DNA of 64,000 bases, taken from contig OY744466.1 of NCBI GenBank assembly GCA_963556145.1, forward strand, positions 310,001-374,000. The letters run 5' to 3'. The DNA is from Hygrocybe punicea (Eukaryota; Basidiomycota; Agaricomycetes; Agaricales; Hygrophoraceae). Made by a program: the position numbers and the translations under genes. The notes under the pieces are model-generated. The model was not told the DNA's origin, searched no databases, and was given only the letters and a program-made list of their open reading frames with translations. Shown here piece after piece: positions 33,801 to 48,565 of this stretch (its first letter is position 1; every line of letters begins with the position of its first letter).

Positions 33801-36800
33801 GTATTTTGAGCATGCTGCAGTCGACACAAATACTGCTGAGCCACTCGTAGACTGAGGAATTGCACGGAATTGTCTGGAATTGGTTGGAATTTGCACGGAA
33901 TTGTATTTTGAGCTCACAGGACACATCACAAATACTGCTGAGCCACTCGTAGACCGAGGAATTGCACGGAATTGTCTGGAATTGGTTGGAATTTGCACGG
34001 AATTGTCTTTTGAGCTTGCTGCAGTCGACACAAATACTGCTGAGCCACTCGTAGACCGAGGAATTGCACGGAATTGTTTGGAATTGGTTGGAATTTGCAT
34101 GGAATTGTCTTTTGAGCTTGCTGCAGTCGACACAAATACTGCTGAGCCACTCGTAGACCGAGGAATTGCACGGAATTGTCTGGAATTGGTTGGAATTTGC
34201 ACGGAATTGTATTTTGAGCTTGCTGCAGTCGACACAAATACTGCTCAGCCACTCGTAGACCGAGGAATTGCACGGAATTGTCTGGAATTGGTTGGAATTT
34301 GCACGGAATTGTATTTTGAGCTCACAGGACACATCACAAATACTGCTGAGCCACTCGTAGACCGAGGAATTGCATGGAATTGTTTGGAATTGGTTGGAAT
34401 TTGCACGGAATTGTATTTTGAGCTTGCTGCAGTCGACACAAATACTGCTGAGCCACTCGTAGACCGAGGAATTGCACGGAATTGTCTGGAATTGGTTGGA
34501 ATTTGCATGGAATTGTATTTTGAGCATGCTGCAGTCGACACAAATACTGCTGAGCCACTCGTAGACCGAGGAAGTGCACGGAATTGTCTGGAATTGGTTG
34601 GAATTTGCACGGAATTGTCTTTTGAGCTCACAGGACACATCACAAATACTGCTGAGCCACTCGTAGACCGAGGAATTGCATGGAATTGTTTGGAATTGGT
34701 TGGAATTTGCACGGAATTGTATTTTGAGCTTGCTGCAGTCGACACAAATACTGCTGAGCCACTCGTAGACCGAGGAATTGCATGGAATTGTTTGGAATTG
34801 GTTGGAATTTGCACGGAATTGTCTTTTGCGCTTGCTGCAGTCGACACAAATACTGCTGAGCCACTCGTAGACCGAGGAAGTGCACGGAATTGTCTGGAAT
34901 TGGTTGGAATTTGCACGGAATTGTCTTTTGAGCTCACAGGACACATCACAAATACTGCTGAGCCACTCGTAGACCGAGGAATTGCATGGAATTGTTTGGA
35001 ATTGGTTGGAATTTGCACGGAATTGTATTTTGAGCTTGCTGCAGTCGACACAAATACTGCTGAGCCACTCGTAGACCGAGGAATTGCACGGAATTGTCTG
35101 GAATTGGTTGGAATTTGCATGGAATTGTATTTTGAGCATGCTGCAGTCGACACAAATACTGCTGAGCCACTCGTAGACCGAGGAAGTGCACGGAATTGTC
35201 TGGAATTGGTTGGAATTTGCACGGAATTGTCTTTTGAGCTCACAGGACACATCACAAATACTGCTGAGCCACTCGTAGACCGAGGAATTGCATGGAATTG
35301 TTTGGAATTGGTTGGAATTTGCACGGAATTGTATTTTGAGCTTACTGCAGTCGACACAAATACTGCTGAGCCACTCGTAGACCGAGGAATTGCACGGAAT
35401 TGTCTGGAATTGGTTGGAATTTGCACGGAATTGTCTTTTGAGCTTGCTGCAGTCGACAGAAATACTGCTGAGCCACTCGTAGACCGAGGAATTGCATGGA
35501 ATTGTCTGGAATTGGTTGGAATTTGCATGGAATTGTATTTTGAGCATGCTGCAGTCGACACAAATACTGCTGAGCCACTCGTAGACCGAGGAATTGCACG
35601 GAATTGTCTGGAATTGGTTGGAATTTGCATGGAATTGTATTTTGAGCATGCTGCAGTCGACACAAATACTGCTGAGCCACTCGTAGACTGAGGAATTGCA
35701 CGGAATTGTCTGGAATTGGTTGGAATTTGCACGGAATTGTATTTTGAGCTTGCTGCAGTCGACACAAATACTGCTGAGCCACTCGTAGACCGAGGAATTG
35801 CATGGAATTGTTTGGAATTGGTTGGAATTTGCACGGAATTGTATTTTGAGCTTGCTGCAGTCGACACAAATACTGCTGAGCCACTCGTAGACCGAGGAAT
35901 TGCACGGAATTGTCTGGAATTGGTTGGAATTTGCATGGAATTGTATTTTGCGCATGCTGCAGTCGACACAAATACTGCTGAGCCACTCGTAGACCGAGGA
36001 AGTGCACGGAATTGTCTGGAATTGGTTGGAATTTGCACGGAATTGTCTTTTGCGCTTGCTGCAGTCGACACAAATACTGCTGAGCCACTCGTAGACCGAG
36101 GAATTGCACGGAATTGTCTGGAATTGGTTGGAATTTGCACTGAATTGTATTTTGAGCTCACAGGACACATCACAAATACTGCTGAGCCACTCGTAGACCG
36201 AGGAATTGCATGGAATTGTTTGGAATTGGTTGGAATTTGCACGGAATTGTATTTTGAGCTTGCTGCAGTCGACACAAATACTGCTGAGCCACTCGTAGAC
36301 CGAGGAATTGCACGGAATTGTCTGGAATTGGTTGGAATTTGCATGGAATTGTATTTTGAGCATGCTGCAGTCGACACAAATACTGCTGAGCCACTCGTAG
36401 ACCGAGGAATTGCACGGAATTGTCTGGAATTGGTTGGAATTTGCACGGAATTGTATTTTGAGCTCACAGGACACATCACAAATACTGCTGAGCCACTCGT
36501 AGACCGAGGAATTGCATGGAATTGTTTGGAATTGGTTGGAATTTGCACGGAATTGTATTTTGAGCTTGCTGCAGTCGACACAAATACTGCTGAGCCACTC
36601 GTAGACCGAGGAATTGCACGGAATTGTCTGGAATTGGTTGGAATTTGCATGGAATTGTATTTTGAGCATGCTGCAGTCGACACAAATACTGCTGAGCCAC
36701 TCGTAGACCGAGGAATTGCACGGAATTGTCTGGAATTGGTTGGAATTTGCATGGAATTGTATTTTGAGCATGCTGCAGTCGACACAAATACTGCTGAGCC

Positions 36801-39800
36801 ACTCGTAGACCGAGGAATTGCACGGAATTGTCTGGAATTGTTTGGAATTTGCAATGAATTGTATTTTGAGCATGCTGCAGTCGACACAAATACTGCTGAG
36901 CCACTCGTAGACCGAGGAATTGCACGGAATTGTCTGGAATTGGTTGGAATTTGCATGGAATTGTATTTTGAGCATGCTGCAGTCGACACAAATACTGCTG
37001 AGCCACTCGTAGACCGAGGAATTGCACGGAATTGTCTGGAATTGGTTGGAATTTGCATGGAATTGTATTTTGAGCATGCTGCAGTCGACACAAATACTGC
37101 TGAGCCACTCGTAGACCGAGGAATTGCACGGAATTGTCTGGAATTGTTTGGAATTTGCAATGAATTGTATTTTGAGCATGCTGCAGTCGACACAAATACT
37201 GCTGAGCCACTCGTAGACTGAGGAATTGCACGGAATTGTCTGGAATTGGTTGGAATTTGCACGGAATTGTATTTTGAGCTCACAGGACACATCACAAATA
37301 CTGCTGAGCCACTCGTAGACCGAGGAATTGCACGGAATTGTCTGGAATTGGTTGGAATTTGCACGGAATTGTATTTTGAGCTTGCTGCAGTCGACACAAA
37401 TACTGCTCAGCCACTCGTAGACCGAGGAATTGCACGGAATTGTCTGGAATTGGTTGGAATTTGCATGGAATTGTCTTTTGAGCTTGCTGCAGTCGACACA
37501 AATACTGCTGAGCCACTCGTAGACCGAGGAATTGCACGGAATTGTTTGGAATTGGTTGGAATTTGCATGGAATTGTCTTTTGAGCTTGCTGCAGTCGACA
37601 CAAATACTGCTGAGCCACTCGTAGACCGAGGAATTGCACGGAATTGTCTGGAATTGGTTGGAATTTGCACGGAATTGTATTTTGAGCTTGCTGCAGTCGA
37701 CACAAATACTGCTCAGCCACTCGTAGACCGAGGAATTGCACGGAATTGTCTGGAATTGGTTGGAATTTGCACGGAATTGTATTTTGAGCTCACAGGACAC
37801 ATCACAAATACTGCTGAGCCACTCGTAGACCGAGGAATTGCATGGAATTGTTTGGAATTGGTTGGAATTTGCACGGAATTGTATTTTGAGCTTGCTGCAG
37901 TCGACACAAATACTGCTGAGCCACTCGTAGACCGAGGAATTGCACGGAATTGTCTGGAATTGGTTGGAATTTGCATGGAATTGTATTTTGAGCATGCTGC
38001 AGTCGACACAAATACTGCTGAGCCACTCGTAGACCGAGGAAGTGCACGGAATTGTCTGGAATTGGTTGGAATTTGCACGGAATTGTCTTTTGAGCTCACA
38101 GGACACATCACAAATACTGCTGAGCCACTCGTAGACCGAGGAATTGCATGGAATTGTTTGGAATTGGTTGGAATTTGCACGGAATTGTATTTTGAGCTTA
38201 CTGCAGTCGACACAAATACTGCTGAGCCACTCGTAGACCGAGGAATTGCACGGAATTGTCTGGAATTGGTTGGAATTTGCACGGAATTGTCTTTTGAGCT
38301 TGCTGCAGTCGACAGAAATACTGCTGAGCCACTCGTAGACCGAGGAATTGCATGGAATTGTCTGGAATTGGTTGGAATTTGCATGGAATTGTATTTTGAG
38401 CATGCTGCAGTCGACACAAATACTGCTGAGCCACTCGTAGACCGAGGAATTGCACGGAATTGTCTGGAATTGGTTGGAATTTGCATGGAATTGTATTTTG
38501 AGCATGCTGCAGTCGACACAAATACTGCTGAGCCACTCGTAGACTGAGGAATTGCACGGAATTGTCTGGAATTGGTTGGAATTTGCACGGAATTGTATTT
38601 TGAGCTTGCTGCAGTCGACACAAATACTGCTCAGCCACTCGTAGACCGAGGAATTGCACGGAATTGTCTGGAATTGGTTGGAATTTGCACGGAATTGTCT
38701 TTTGCGCTTGCTGCAGTCGACACAAATACTGCTGAGCCACTCGTAGACCGAGGAATTGCACGGAATTGTCTGGAATTGGTTGGAATTTGCACTGAATTGT
38801 ATTTTGAGCTCACAGGACACATCACAAATACTGCTGAGCCACTCGTAGACCGAGGAATTGCATGGAATTGTTTGGAATTGGTTGGAATTTGCACGGAATT
38901 GTATTTTGAGCTTGCTGCAGTCGACACAAATACTGCTGAGCCACTCGTAGACCGAGGAATTGCACGGAATTGTCTGGAATTGGTTGGAATTTGCATGGAA
39001 TTGTATTTTGAGCATGCTGCAGTCGACACAAATACTGCTGAGCCACTCGTAGACCGAGGAATTGCACGGAATTGTCTGGAATTGGTTGGAATTTGCACGG
39101 AATTGTATTTTGAGCTCACAGGACACATCACAAATACTGCTGAGCCACTCGTAGACCGAGGAATTGCATGGAATTGTTTGGAATTGGTTGGAATTTGCAC
39201 GGAATTGTATTTTGAGCTTGCTGCAGTCGACACAAATACTGCTGAGCCACTCGTAGACCGAGGAATTGCACGGAATTGTCTGGAATTGGTTGGAATTTGC
39301 ATGGAATTGTATTTTGAGCATGCTGCAGTCGACACAAATACTGCTGAGCCACTCGTAGACCGAGGAATTGCACGGAATTGTCTGGAATTGGTTGGAATTT
39401 GCATGGAATTGTATTTTGAGCATGCTGCAGTCGACACAAATACTGCTGAGCCACTCGTAGACCGAGGAATTGCACGGAATTGTCTGGAATTGTTTGGAAT
39501 TTGCAATGAATTGTATTTTGAGCATGCTGCAGTCGACACAAATACTGCTGAGCCACTCGTAGACCGAGGAATTGCACGGAATTGTCTGGAATTGGTTGGA
39601 ATTTGCATGGAATTGTATTTTGAGCATGCTGCAGTCGACACAAATACTGCTGAGCCACTCGTAGACCGAGGAATTGCACGGAATTGTCTGGAATTGGTTG
39701 GAATTTGCATGGAATTGTATTTTGAGCATGCTGCAGTCGACACAAATACTGCTGAGCCACTCGTAGACCGAGGAATTGCACGGAATTGTCTGGAATTGTT

Positions 39801-42800
39801 TGGAATTTGCAATGAATTGTATTTTGAGCATGCTGCAGTCGACACAAATACTGCTGAGCCACTCGTAGACTGAGGAATTGCACGGAATTGTCTGGAATTG
39901 GTTGGAATTTGCACGGAATTGTATTTTGAGCTCACAGGACACATCACAAATACTGCTGAGCCACTCGTAGACCGAGGAATTGCACGGAATTGTCTGGAAT
40001 TGGTTGGAATTTGCACGGAATTGTATTTTGAGCTTGCTGCAGTCGACACAAATACTGCTCAGCCACTCGTAGACCGAGGAATTGCACGGAATTGTCTGGA
40101 ATTGGTTGGAATTTGCATGGAATTGTCTTTTGAGCTTGCTGCAGTCGACACAAATACTGCTGAGCCACTCGTAGACCGAGGAATTGCACGGAATTGTTTG
40201 GAATTGGTTGGAATTTGCATGGAATTGTCTTTTGAGCTTGCTGCAGTCGACACAAATACTGCTGAGCCACTCGTAGACCGAGGAATTGCACGGAATTGTC
40301 TGGAATTGGTTGGAATTTGCACGGAATTGTATTTTGAGCTTGCTGCAGTCGACACAAATACTGCTCAGCCACTCGTAGACCGAGGAATTGCACGGAATTG
40401 TCTGGAATTGGTTGGAATTTGCACGGAATTGTATTTTGAGCTCACAGGACACATCACAAATACTGCTGAGCCACTCGTAGACCGAGGAATTGCATGGAAT
40501 TGTTTGGAATTGGTTGGAATTTGCACGGAATTGTATTTTGAGCTTGCTGCAGTCGACACAAATACTGCTGAGCCACTCGTAGACCGAGGAATTGCACGGA
40601 ATTGTCTGGAATTGGTTGGAATTTGCATGGAATTGTATTTTGAGCATGCTGCAGTCGACACAAATACTGCTGAGCCACTCGTAGACCGAGGAAGTGCACG
40701 GAATTGTCTGGAATTGGTTGGAATTTGCACGGAATTGTCTTTTGAGCTCACAGGACACATCACAAATACTGCTGAGCCACTCGTAGACCGAGGAATTGCA
40801 TGGAATTGTTTGGAATTGGTTGGAATTTGCACGGAATTGTATTTTGAGCTTGCTGCAGTCGACACAAATACTGCTGAGCCACTCGTAGACCGAGGAATTG
40901 CACGGAATTGTCTGGAATTGGTTGGAATTTGCATGGAATTGTATTTTGAGCATGCTGCAGTCGACACAAATACTGCTGAGCCACTCGTAGACCGAGGAAT
41001 TGCATGGAATTGTTTGGAATTGGTTGGAATTTGCACGGAATTGTATTTTGAGCTTGCTGCAGTCGACACAAATACTGCTGAGCCACTCGTAGACCGAGGA
41101 ATTGCACGGAATTGTCTGGAATTGGTTGGAATTTGCACTGAATTGTATTTTGAGCTCACAGGACACATCACAAATACTGCTGAGCCACTCGTAGACCGAG
41201 GAATTGCACGGAATTGTCTGGAATTGGTTGGAATTTGCACGGAATTGTATTTTGAGCTTGCTGCAGTCGACACAAATACTGCTGAGCCACTCGTAGACTG
41301 AGGAATTGCACGGAATTGTCTGGAATTGGTTGGAATTTGCACGGAATTGTATTTTGAGCTTGCTGCAGTCGACACAAATACTGCTTAGCCACTCGTAGAC
41401 CGAGGAATTGCACGGAATTGTCTGGAATTGGTTGGAATTTGCACGGAATTGTATTTTGAGCTCACAGGACACATCACAAATACTGCTGAGCCACTCGTAG
41501 ACCGAGGAATTGCATGGAATTGTTTGGAATTGGTTGGAATTTGCACCGAATTGTATTTTGAGCTTGCTGCAGTCGACACAAATACTGCTGAGCCACTCGT
41601 AGATGGAGGAATTGCACGGAATTGTCTGGAATTGGTTGGAATTTGCATGGAATTGTCTTTTGAGCTCACAAGACACATCACAAATACTGCTGAGCCACTC
41701 GTAGACCGAGGAATTGCATGGAATTGTTTGGAATTGGTTGGAATTTGCACGGAATTGTATTTTGAGCTTGCTGCAGTCGACACAAATACTGCTGAGCCAC
41801 TCGTAGACCGAGGAATTGCACGGAATTGTCTGGAATTGGTTGGAATTTGCACGGAATTGTCTTTTGAGCTCACAGGACACATCACAAATACTGCTGAGCC
41901 ACTCGTAGACCGAGGAATTGCATGGAATTGTTTGGAATTGGTTGGAATTTGCACGGAATTGTATTTTGAGCTTGCTGCAGTCGACACAAATACTGCTGAG
42001 CCACTCGTAGACCGAGGAATTGCATGGAATTGTCTGGAATTGGTTGGAATTTGCACGGAATTGTCTTTTGAGCTCACAGGACACATCACAAATACTGCTG
42101 AGCCACTCGTAGACCGAGGAATTGCATGGAATTGTTTGGAATTGGTTGTAATTTGCATGGAATTGTATTTTGAGCTTGCTGCAGTCGACACAAATACTGC
42201 TGAGCCACTCGTAGACCGAGGAATTGCACGGAATTGTCTGGAATTGGTTGGAATTTGCACGGAATTGTCTTTTGAGCTCACAGGACACATCACAAATACT
42301 GCTGAGCCACTCGTAGACCGAGGAATTGCATGGAATTGTTTGGAATTGGTTGTAATTTGCATGGAATTGTATTTTGAGCTTGCTGCAGTCGACACAAATA
42401 CTGCTGAGCCACTCGTAGACCGAGGAATTGCATGGAATTGTCTGGAATTGGTTGGAATTTGCACGGAATTGTATTTTGAGCTTGCTGCAGTCGACACAAA
42501 TACTGCTGAGCCACTCGTAGACCGCGGAATTGCACAGAATTGTCTGGAATTGGTTGGAATTTGCACGGAATTGTATTTTGAGCTTGCTGCAGTCGACAGA
42601 AATACTGCTGAGCCACTCGTAGACCGAGGAATTGCACGCAATTGTCTGGAATTGGTTGGAATTTGCACGGAATTGTATTTTGCGCTTGCTGCAGTCGACA
42701 CAAATACTGCTCAGCCAGTCGTAGACCGAGGAATTGCACGTAATTGTCTGGAATTGGTTGTAATTTGCATGGAATTGTATTTTGAGCTTGCTGCAGTCGA

Positions 42801-45800
42801 CACAAATACTGCTGAGCCACTCGTAGACCGAGGAATTGCACGGAATTGTCTGGAATTGGTTGGAATTTGCACGGAATTGTCTTTTGAGCTCACAGGACAC
42901 ATCACAAATACTGCTGAGCCACTCGTAGACCGAGGAATTGCATGGAATTGTCTGGAATTGGTTGGAATTTGCACGGAATTGTATTTTGAGCTTGCTGCAG
43001 TCGACACAAATACTGCTGAGCCACTCGTAGACCGCGGAATTGCACAGAATTGTCTGGAATTGGTTGGAATTTGCACGGAATTGTATTTTGAGCTTGCTGC
43101 AGTCGACAGAAATACTGCTGAGCCACTCGTAGACCGAGGAATTGCACGCAATTGTCTGGAATTGGTTGGAATTTGCACGGAATTGTATTTTGCGCTTGCT
43201 GCAGTCGACACAAATACTGCTCAGCCAGTCGTAGACCGAGGAATTGCACGTAATTGTCTGGAATTGGTTGTAATTTGCATGGAATTGTATTTTGAGCTTG
43301 CTGCAGTCGACACAAATACTGCTGAGCCACTCGTAGACCGCGGAATTGCACAGAATTGTCTGGAATTGGTTGGAATTTGCACGGAATTGTATTTTGAGCT
43401 TGCTGCAGTCGACAGAAATACTGCTGAGCCACTCGTAGACCGAGGAATTGCATGGAATTGTCTGGAATTGGTTGGAATTTGCACGGAATTGTCTTTTGAG
43501 CTCACAGGACACATCACAAATACTGCTGAGCCACTCGTAGACCGAGGAATTGCATGGAATTGTTTGGAATTGGTTGGAATTTGCACGGAATTGTATTTTG
43601 AGCTTGCTGCAGTCGACACAAATACTGCTGAGCCACTCGTAGACCGAGGAATTGCATGGAATTGTCTGGAATTGGTTGGAATTTGCACGGAATTGTCTTT
43701 TGAGCTCACAGGACACATCACAAATACTGCTGAGCCACTCGTAGACCGAGGAATTGCATGGAATTGTTTGGAATTGGTTGTAATTTGCATGGAATTGTAT
43801 TTTGAGCTTGCTGCAGTCGACACAAATACTGCTGAGCCACTCGTAGACCGAGGAATTGCACGGAATTGTCTGGAATTGGTTGGAATTTGCACGGAATTGT
43901 CTTTTGAGCTCACAGGACACATCACAAATACTGCTGAGCCACTCGTAGACCGAGGAATTGCATGGAATTGTTTGGAATTGGTTGTAATTTGCATGGAATT
44001 GTATTTTGAGCTTGCTGCAGTCGACACAAATACTGCTGAGCCACTCGTAGACCGAGGAATTGCATGGAATTGTCTGGAATTGGTTGGAATTTGCACGGAA
44101 TTGTATTTTGAGCTTGCTGCAGTCGACACAAATACTGCTGAGCCACTCGTAGACCGCGGAATTGCACAGAATTGTCTGGAATTGGTTGGAATTTGCACGG
44201 AATTGTATTTTGAGCTTGCTGCAGTCGACAGAAATACTGCTGAGCCACTCGTAGACCGAGGAATTGCACGCAATTGTCTGGAATTGGTTGGAATTTGCAC
44301 GGAATTGTATTTTGCGCTTGCTGCAGTCGACACAAATACTGCTCAGCCAGTCGTAGACCGAGGAATTGCACGTAATTGTCTGGAATTGGTTGTAATTTGC
44401 ATGGAATTGTATTTTGAGCTTGCTGCAGTCGACACAAATACTGCTGAGCCACTCGTAGACCGAGGAATTGCACGTAATTGTCTGGAATTGGTTGGAATTT
44501 GCACGCAATTGTATTTTGAGCTCACAGGACACATCACAAATACTGCTGAGCCACTCGTAGACCGAGGAATTGCATGGAATTGTTTGGAATTGGTTGGAAT
44601 TTGCACGGAATTGTATTTTGAGCTTGCTGCAGTCGACACAAATACTGCTGAGCCACTCGTAGACCGAGGAATTGCACGGAATTGTCTGGAATTGGTTGGA
44701 ATTTGCACGGAATTGTCTTTTGAGCTCACAGGACACATCACAAATACTGCTGAGCCACTCGTAGACCGAGGAATTGCATGGAATTGTCTGGAATTGGTTG
44801 GAATTTGCACGGAATTGTATTTTGAGCTTGCTGCAGTCGACACAAATACTGCTGAGCCACTCGTAGACCGCGGAATTGCACAGAATTGTCTGGAATTGGT
44901 TGGAATTTGCACGGAATTGTATTTTGAGCTTGCTGCAGTCGACAGAAATACTGCTGAGCCACTCGTAGACCGAGGAATTGCACGCAATTGTCTGGAATTG
45001 GTTGGAATTTGCACGGAATTGTATTTTGCGCTTGCTGCAGTCGACACAAATACTGCTCAGCCAGTCGTAGACCGAGGAATTGCACGTAATTGTCTGGAAT
45101 TGGTTGTAATTTGCATGGAATTGTATTTTGAGCTTGCTGCAGTCGACACAAATACTGCTGAGCCACTCGTAGACCGAGGAATTGCACGGAATTGTCTGGA
45201 ATTGGTTGGAATTTGCACGGAATTGTATTTTGAGCTCACAGGACACATCACAAATACTGCTGAGCCACTCGTAGACCGAGGAATTGCATGGAATTGTTTG
45301 GAATTGGTTGGAATTTGCACCGAATTGTATTTTGAGCTTGCTGCAGTCGACACAAATACTGCTGAGCCACTCGTAGATGGAGGAATTGCACGGAATTGTC
45401 TGGAATTGGTTGGAATTTGCACGGAATTGTCTTTTGAGCTCACAGGACACATCACAAATACTGCTGAGCCACTCGTAGACCAAGGAATTGCATGGAATTG
45501 TTTGGAATTGGTTGGAATTTGCACGGAATTGTATTTTGCGCTTGCTGCAGTCGACACAAATACTGCTGAGCCACTCGTAGACCGAGGAATTGCACGGAAT
45601 TGTCTGGAATTGGTTGGAATTTGCACGGAATTGTCTTTTGAGCTCACAGGACACATCACAAATACTGCTGAGCCACTCGTAGACCGAGGAATTGCATGGA
45701 ATTGTTTGGAATTGGTTGGAATTTGCACCGAATTGTATTTTGAGCTTGCTGCAGTCGACACAAATACTGCTGAGCCACTCGTACATGGAGGAATTGCACG

Positions 45801-48565
45801 GAATTGTCTGGAATTGGTTGGAATTTGCACGGAATTGTCTTTTGAGCTCACAGGACACATCACAAATACTGCTGAGCCACTCGTAGACCGAGGAATTGCA
45901 TGGAATTGTTTGGAATTGGTTGGAATTTGCACGGAATGGTATTTTGCGCTTGCTGCAGTCGACACAAATACTGCTGAGCCACTCGTAGACCGCGGAATTG
46001 CACAGAATTGTCTGGAATTGGTTGGAATTTGCACGGAATTGTATTTTGAGCTTGCTGCAGTCGACAGAAATACTGCTGAGCCACTCGTAGACCGAGGAAT
46101 TGCACGAAATTGTCTGGAATTGGTTGGAATTTGCACGGAATTGTCTTTTGAGCTCACAGGACACATCACAAATACTGCTGAGCCACTCGTAGACCAAGGA
46201 ATTGCATGGAATTGTTTGGAATTGGTTGGAATTTGCACCGAATTGTATTTTGAGCTTGCTGCAGTCGACACAAATACTGCTGAGCCACTCGTAGATGGAG
46301 GAATTGCACGGAATTGTCTGGAATTGGTTGGAATTTGCACGGAATTGTCTTTTGAGCTCACAGGACACATCACAAATACTGCTGAGCCACTCGTAGACCG
46401 AGGAATTGCATGGAATTGTTTGGAATTGGTTGGAATTTGCACGGAATTGTATTTTGCGCTTGCTGCAGTCGACACAAATACTGCTGAGCCACTCGTAGAC
46501 CGAGGAATTGCACGGAATTGTCTGGAATTGGTTGGAATTTGCACGGAATTGTCTTTTGAGCTCACAGGACACATCACAAATACTGCTGAGCCACTCGTAG
46601 ACCGAGGAATTGCATGGAATTGTTTGGAATTGGTTGTAATTTGCACGGAATTGTATTTTGAGCTTGCTGCAGTCGACACAAATACTGCTGAGCCACTCGT
46701 AGACCGAGGAATTGCATGGAATTGTCTGGAATTGGTTGGAATTTGCACGGAATTGTATTTTGAGCTTGCTGCAGTCGACACAAATACTGCTGAGCCACTC
46801 GTAGACCGCAGAATTGCACAGAATTGTCTGGAATTGGTTGGAATTTGCACGGAATTGTATTTTGCGCTTGCTGCAGTCGACACAAATACTGCTCAGCCAA
46901 TCGTAGACCGAGGAATTGCACGTAATTGTCTGGAATTGGTTGGAATTTGCACGGAATTGTCTTTTGAGCTCACAGGACACATCACAAATACTGCTGAGCC
47001 ACTCGTAGACCGAGGAATTGCATGGAATTGTTTGGAATTGGTTGGAATTTGCACGGAATTGTATTTTGCGCTTGCTGCAGTCGACACAAATACTGCTCAG
47101 CCAATCGTAGACCGAGGAATTGCACGTAATTGTCTGGAATTGGTTGGAATTTGCACGGAATTGTATTTTGAGCTCACAGGACACATCACAAATACTGCTG
47201 AGCCACTCGTAGACCGAGGAATTGCATGGAATTGTTTGGAATTGGTTGGAATTTGCACGGAATTGTATTTTGAGCTTGCTGCAGTCGACACAAATACTGC
47301 TGAGCTACTCGTAGACCGAGGAATTGCACGGAATTGTCTGGAATTGGTTGGAATTTGCACGGAATTGAATTTTGAGCTCACAGGACACATCACAAATCCT
47401 GCTGAGCCACTCGTAGACCGAGGAATTGCATGGAAATGTTTGGAATTGGTTGGAATTTGCACGGAATTGTATTTTGAGCTTGCTGCAGTCGACACAAATA
47501 CTGCTGAGCCACTTGTAGACCGAGGAATTGCACGGAATTGTCTGGAATTGGTTGGAATTTGCACGGAATTGAATTTTGAGCTTGCTGCAGTCGACACAAA
47601 TACTGCTGAGCCACTCGTAGACCGAGGAATTGCACGGAATTGTCTGGAATTGGTTGGAATTTGCACGGAATTGTATTTTGAGCTCACAGGACACATCACA
47701 AATACTGCTGAGCCACTCATAGACCGAGGAATCGCATGGAAATGTTTGGAATTGGTTGGAATTTGCACGGAATTGTATTTTGAGCTTGCTGCAGTCGACA
47801 CAAATACTGCTCAGCCCCTCGTAGACCGAGGAATTGCACGGAATTGTCTGGAATTGGTTGGAATTTGCACGGAATTGAATTTTGAGCTTGCTGCAGTCGA
47901 CACAAATACTGCTGAGCCACTCGTAGACCGAGGAATTGCACGGAATTGTCTGGAATTGGTTGGAATTTGCACGGAATTGAATTTTGAGCTCACAGGACAC
48001 ATCACAAATCCTGCTGAGCCACTTGTAGACCGAGGAATTGCATGGAATTGTTTGGAATTGGTTGGAATTTGCACGGAATTGTATTTTGAGCTTGCTGCAG
48101 TCGACACAAATACTGCTGAGCTACTCGTAGACCGAGGAATTGCACGGAATTGTCTGGAATTGGTTGGAATTTGCACGGAATTGAATTTTGAGCTCACAGG
48201 ACACATCACAAATCCTGCTGAGCCACTCGTAGACCGAGGAATTGCATGGAAATGTTTGGAATTGGTTGGAATTTGCACGGAATTGTATTTTGAGCTTGCT
48301 GCTGTCGACACAAATACTGCTGAGCCACTCGGAGACCGAGGAATTGCATGGAATTGTTTGGAATTGGTTGGAATTTGCACGGAATTGTCTTTTGAGCTTG
48401 CTGCTGTCGACACAAATACTGCTGAGTCACTCGTAGACTGAGGAATTGCACGGAATTGTCTGGAATTGGTTGGAATTTGCACGCAATTGTCTTTTGAGCT
48501 CACAGGACACATCACAAATACTGCTGAGCCACTCGAGGATGGAGGAATTGCATGGAATTGTATGG
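27856..48565 (+). repeat. 102-bp satellite array, block 2 (about 203 copies)
   Basis: A continuation of the same array. Higher-order blocks are visible: segments at 36170-38047 recur 2652 bp (26 units) later at 38822-40699; segments at 42290-42841 recur 1632 bp (16 units) later at 43922-44473; 306-bp (3-unit) periods run at 32906, 33212 and at 34334, 34640, 34946. As 102 is a multiple of three, very long open frames arise on both strands (for example 47184-27754 minus). These are repeat artefacts until shown otherwise. Confidence 0.95.

Noticed and set aside
27754..47184. Giant repetitive protein gene on the minus strand
   Set aside because: The open frame follows from a 102-bp unit (34 codons) without stops. 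There is no start context, intron structure or domain, and the array lies inside a transposon. Kept only as a point to test.
24471..48565. CRISPR-like array
   Set aside because: Units are contiguous 102-bp copies with no unique spacers, in a eukaryotic genome.
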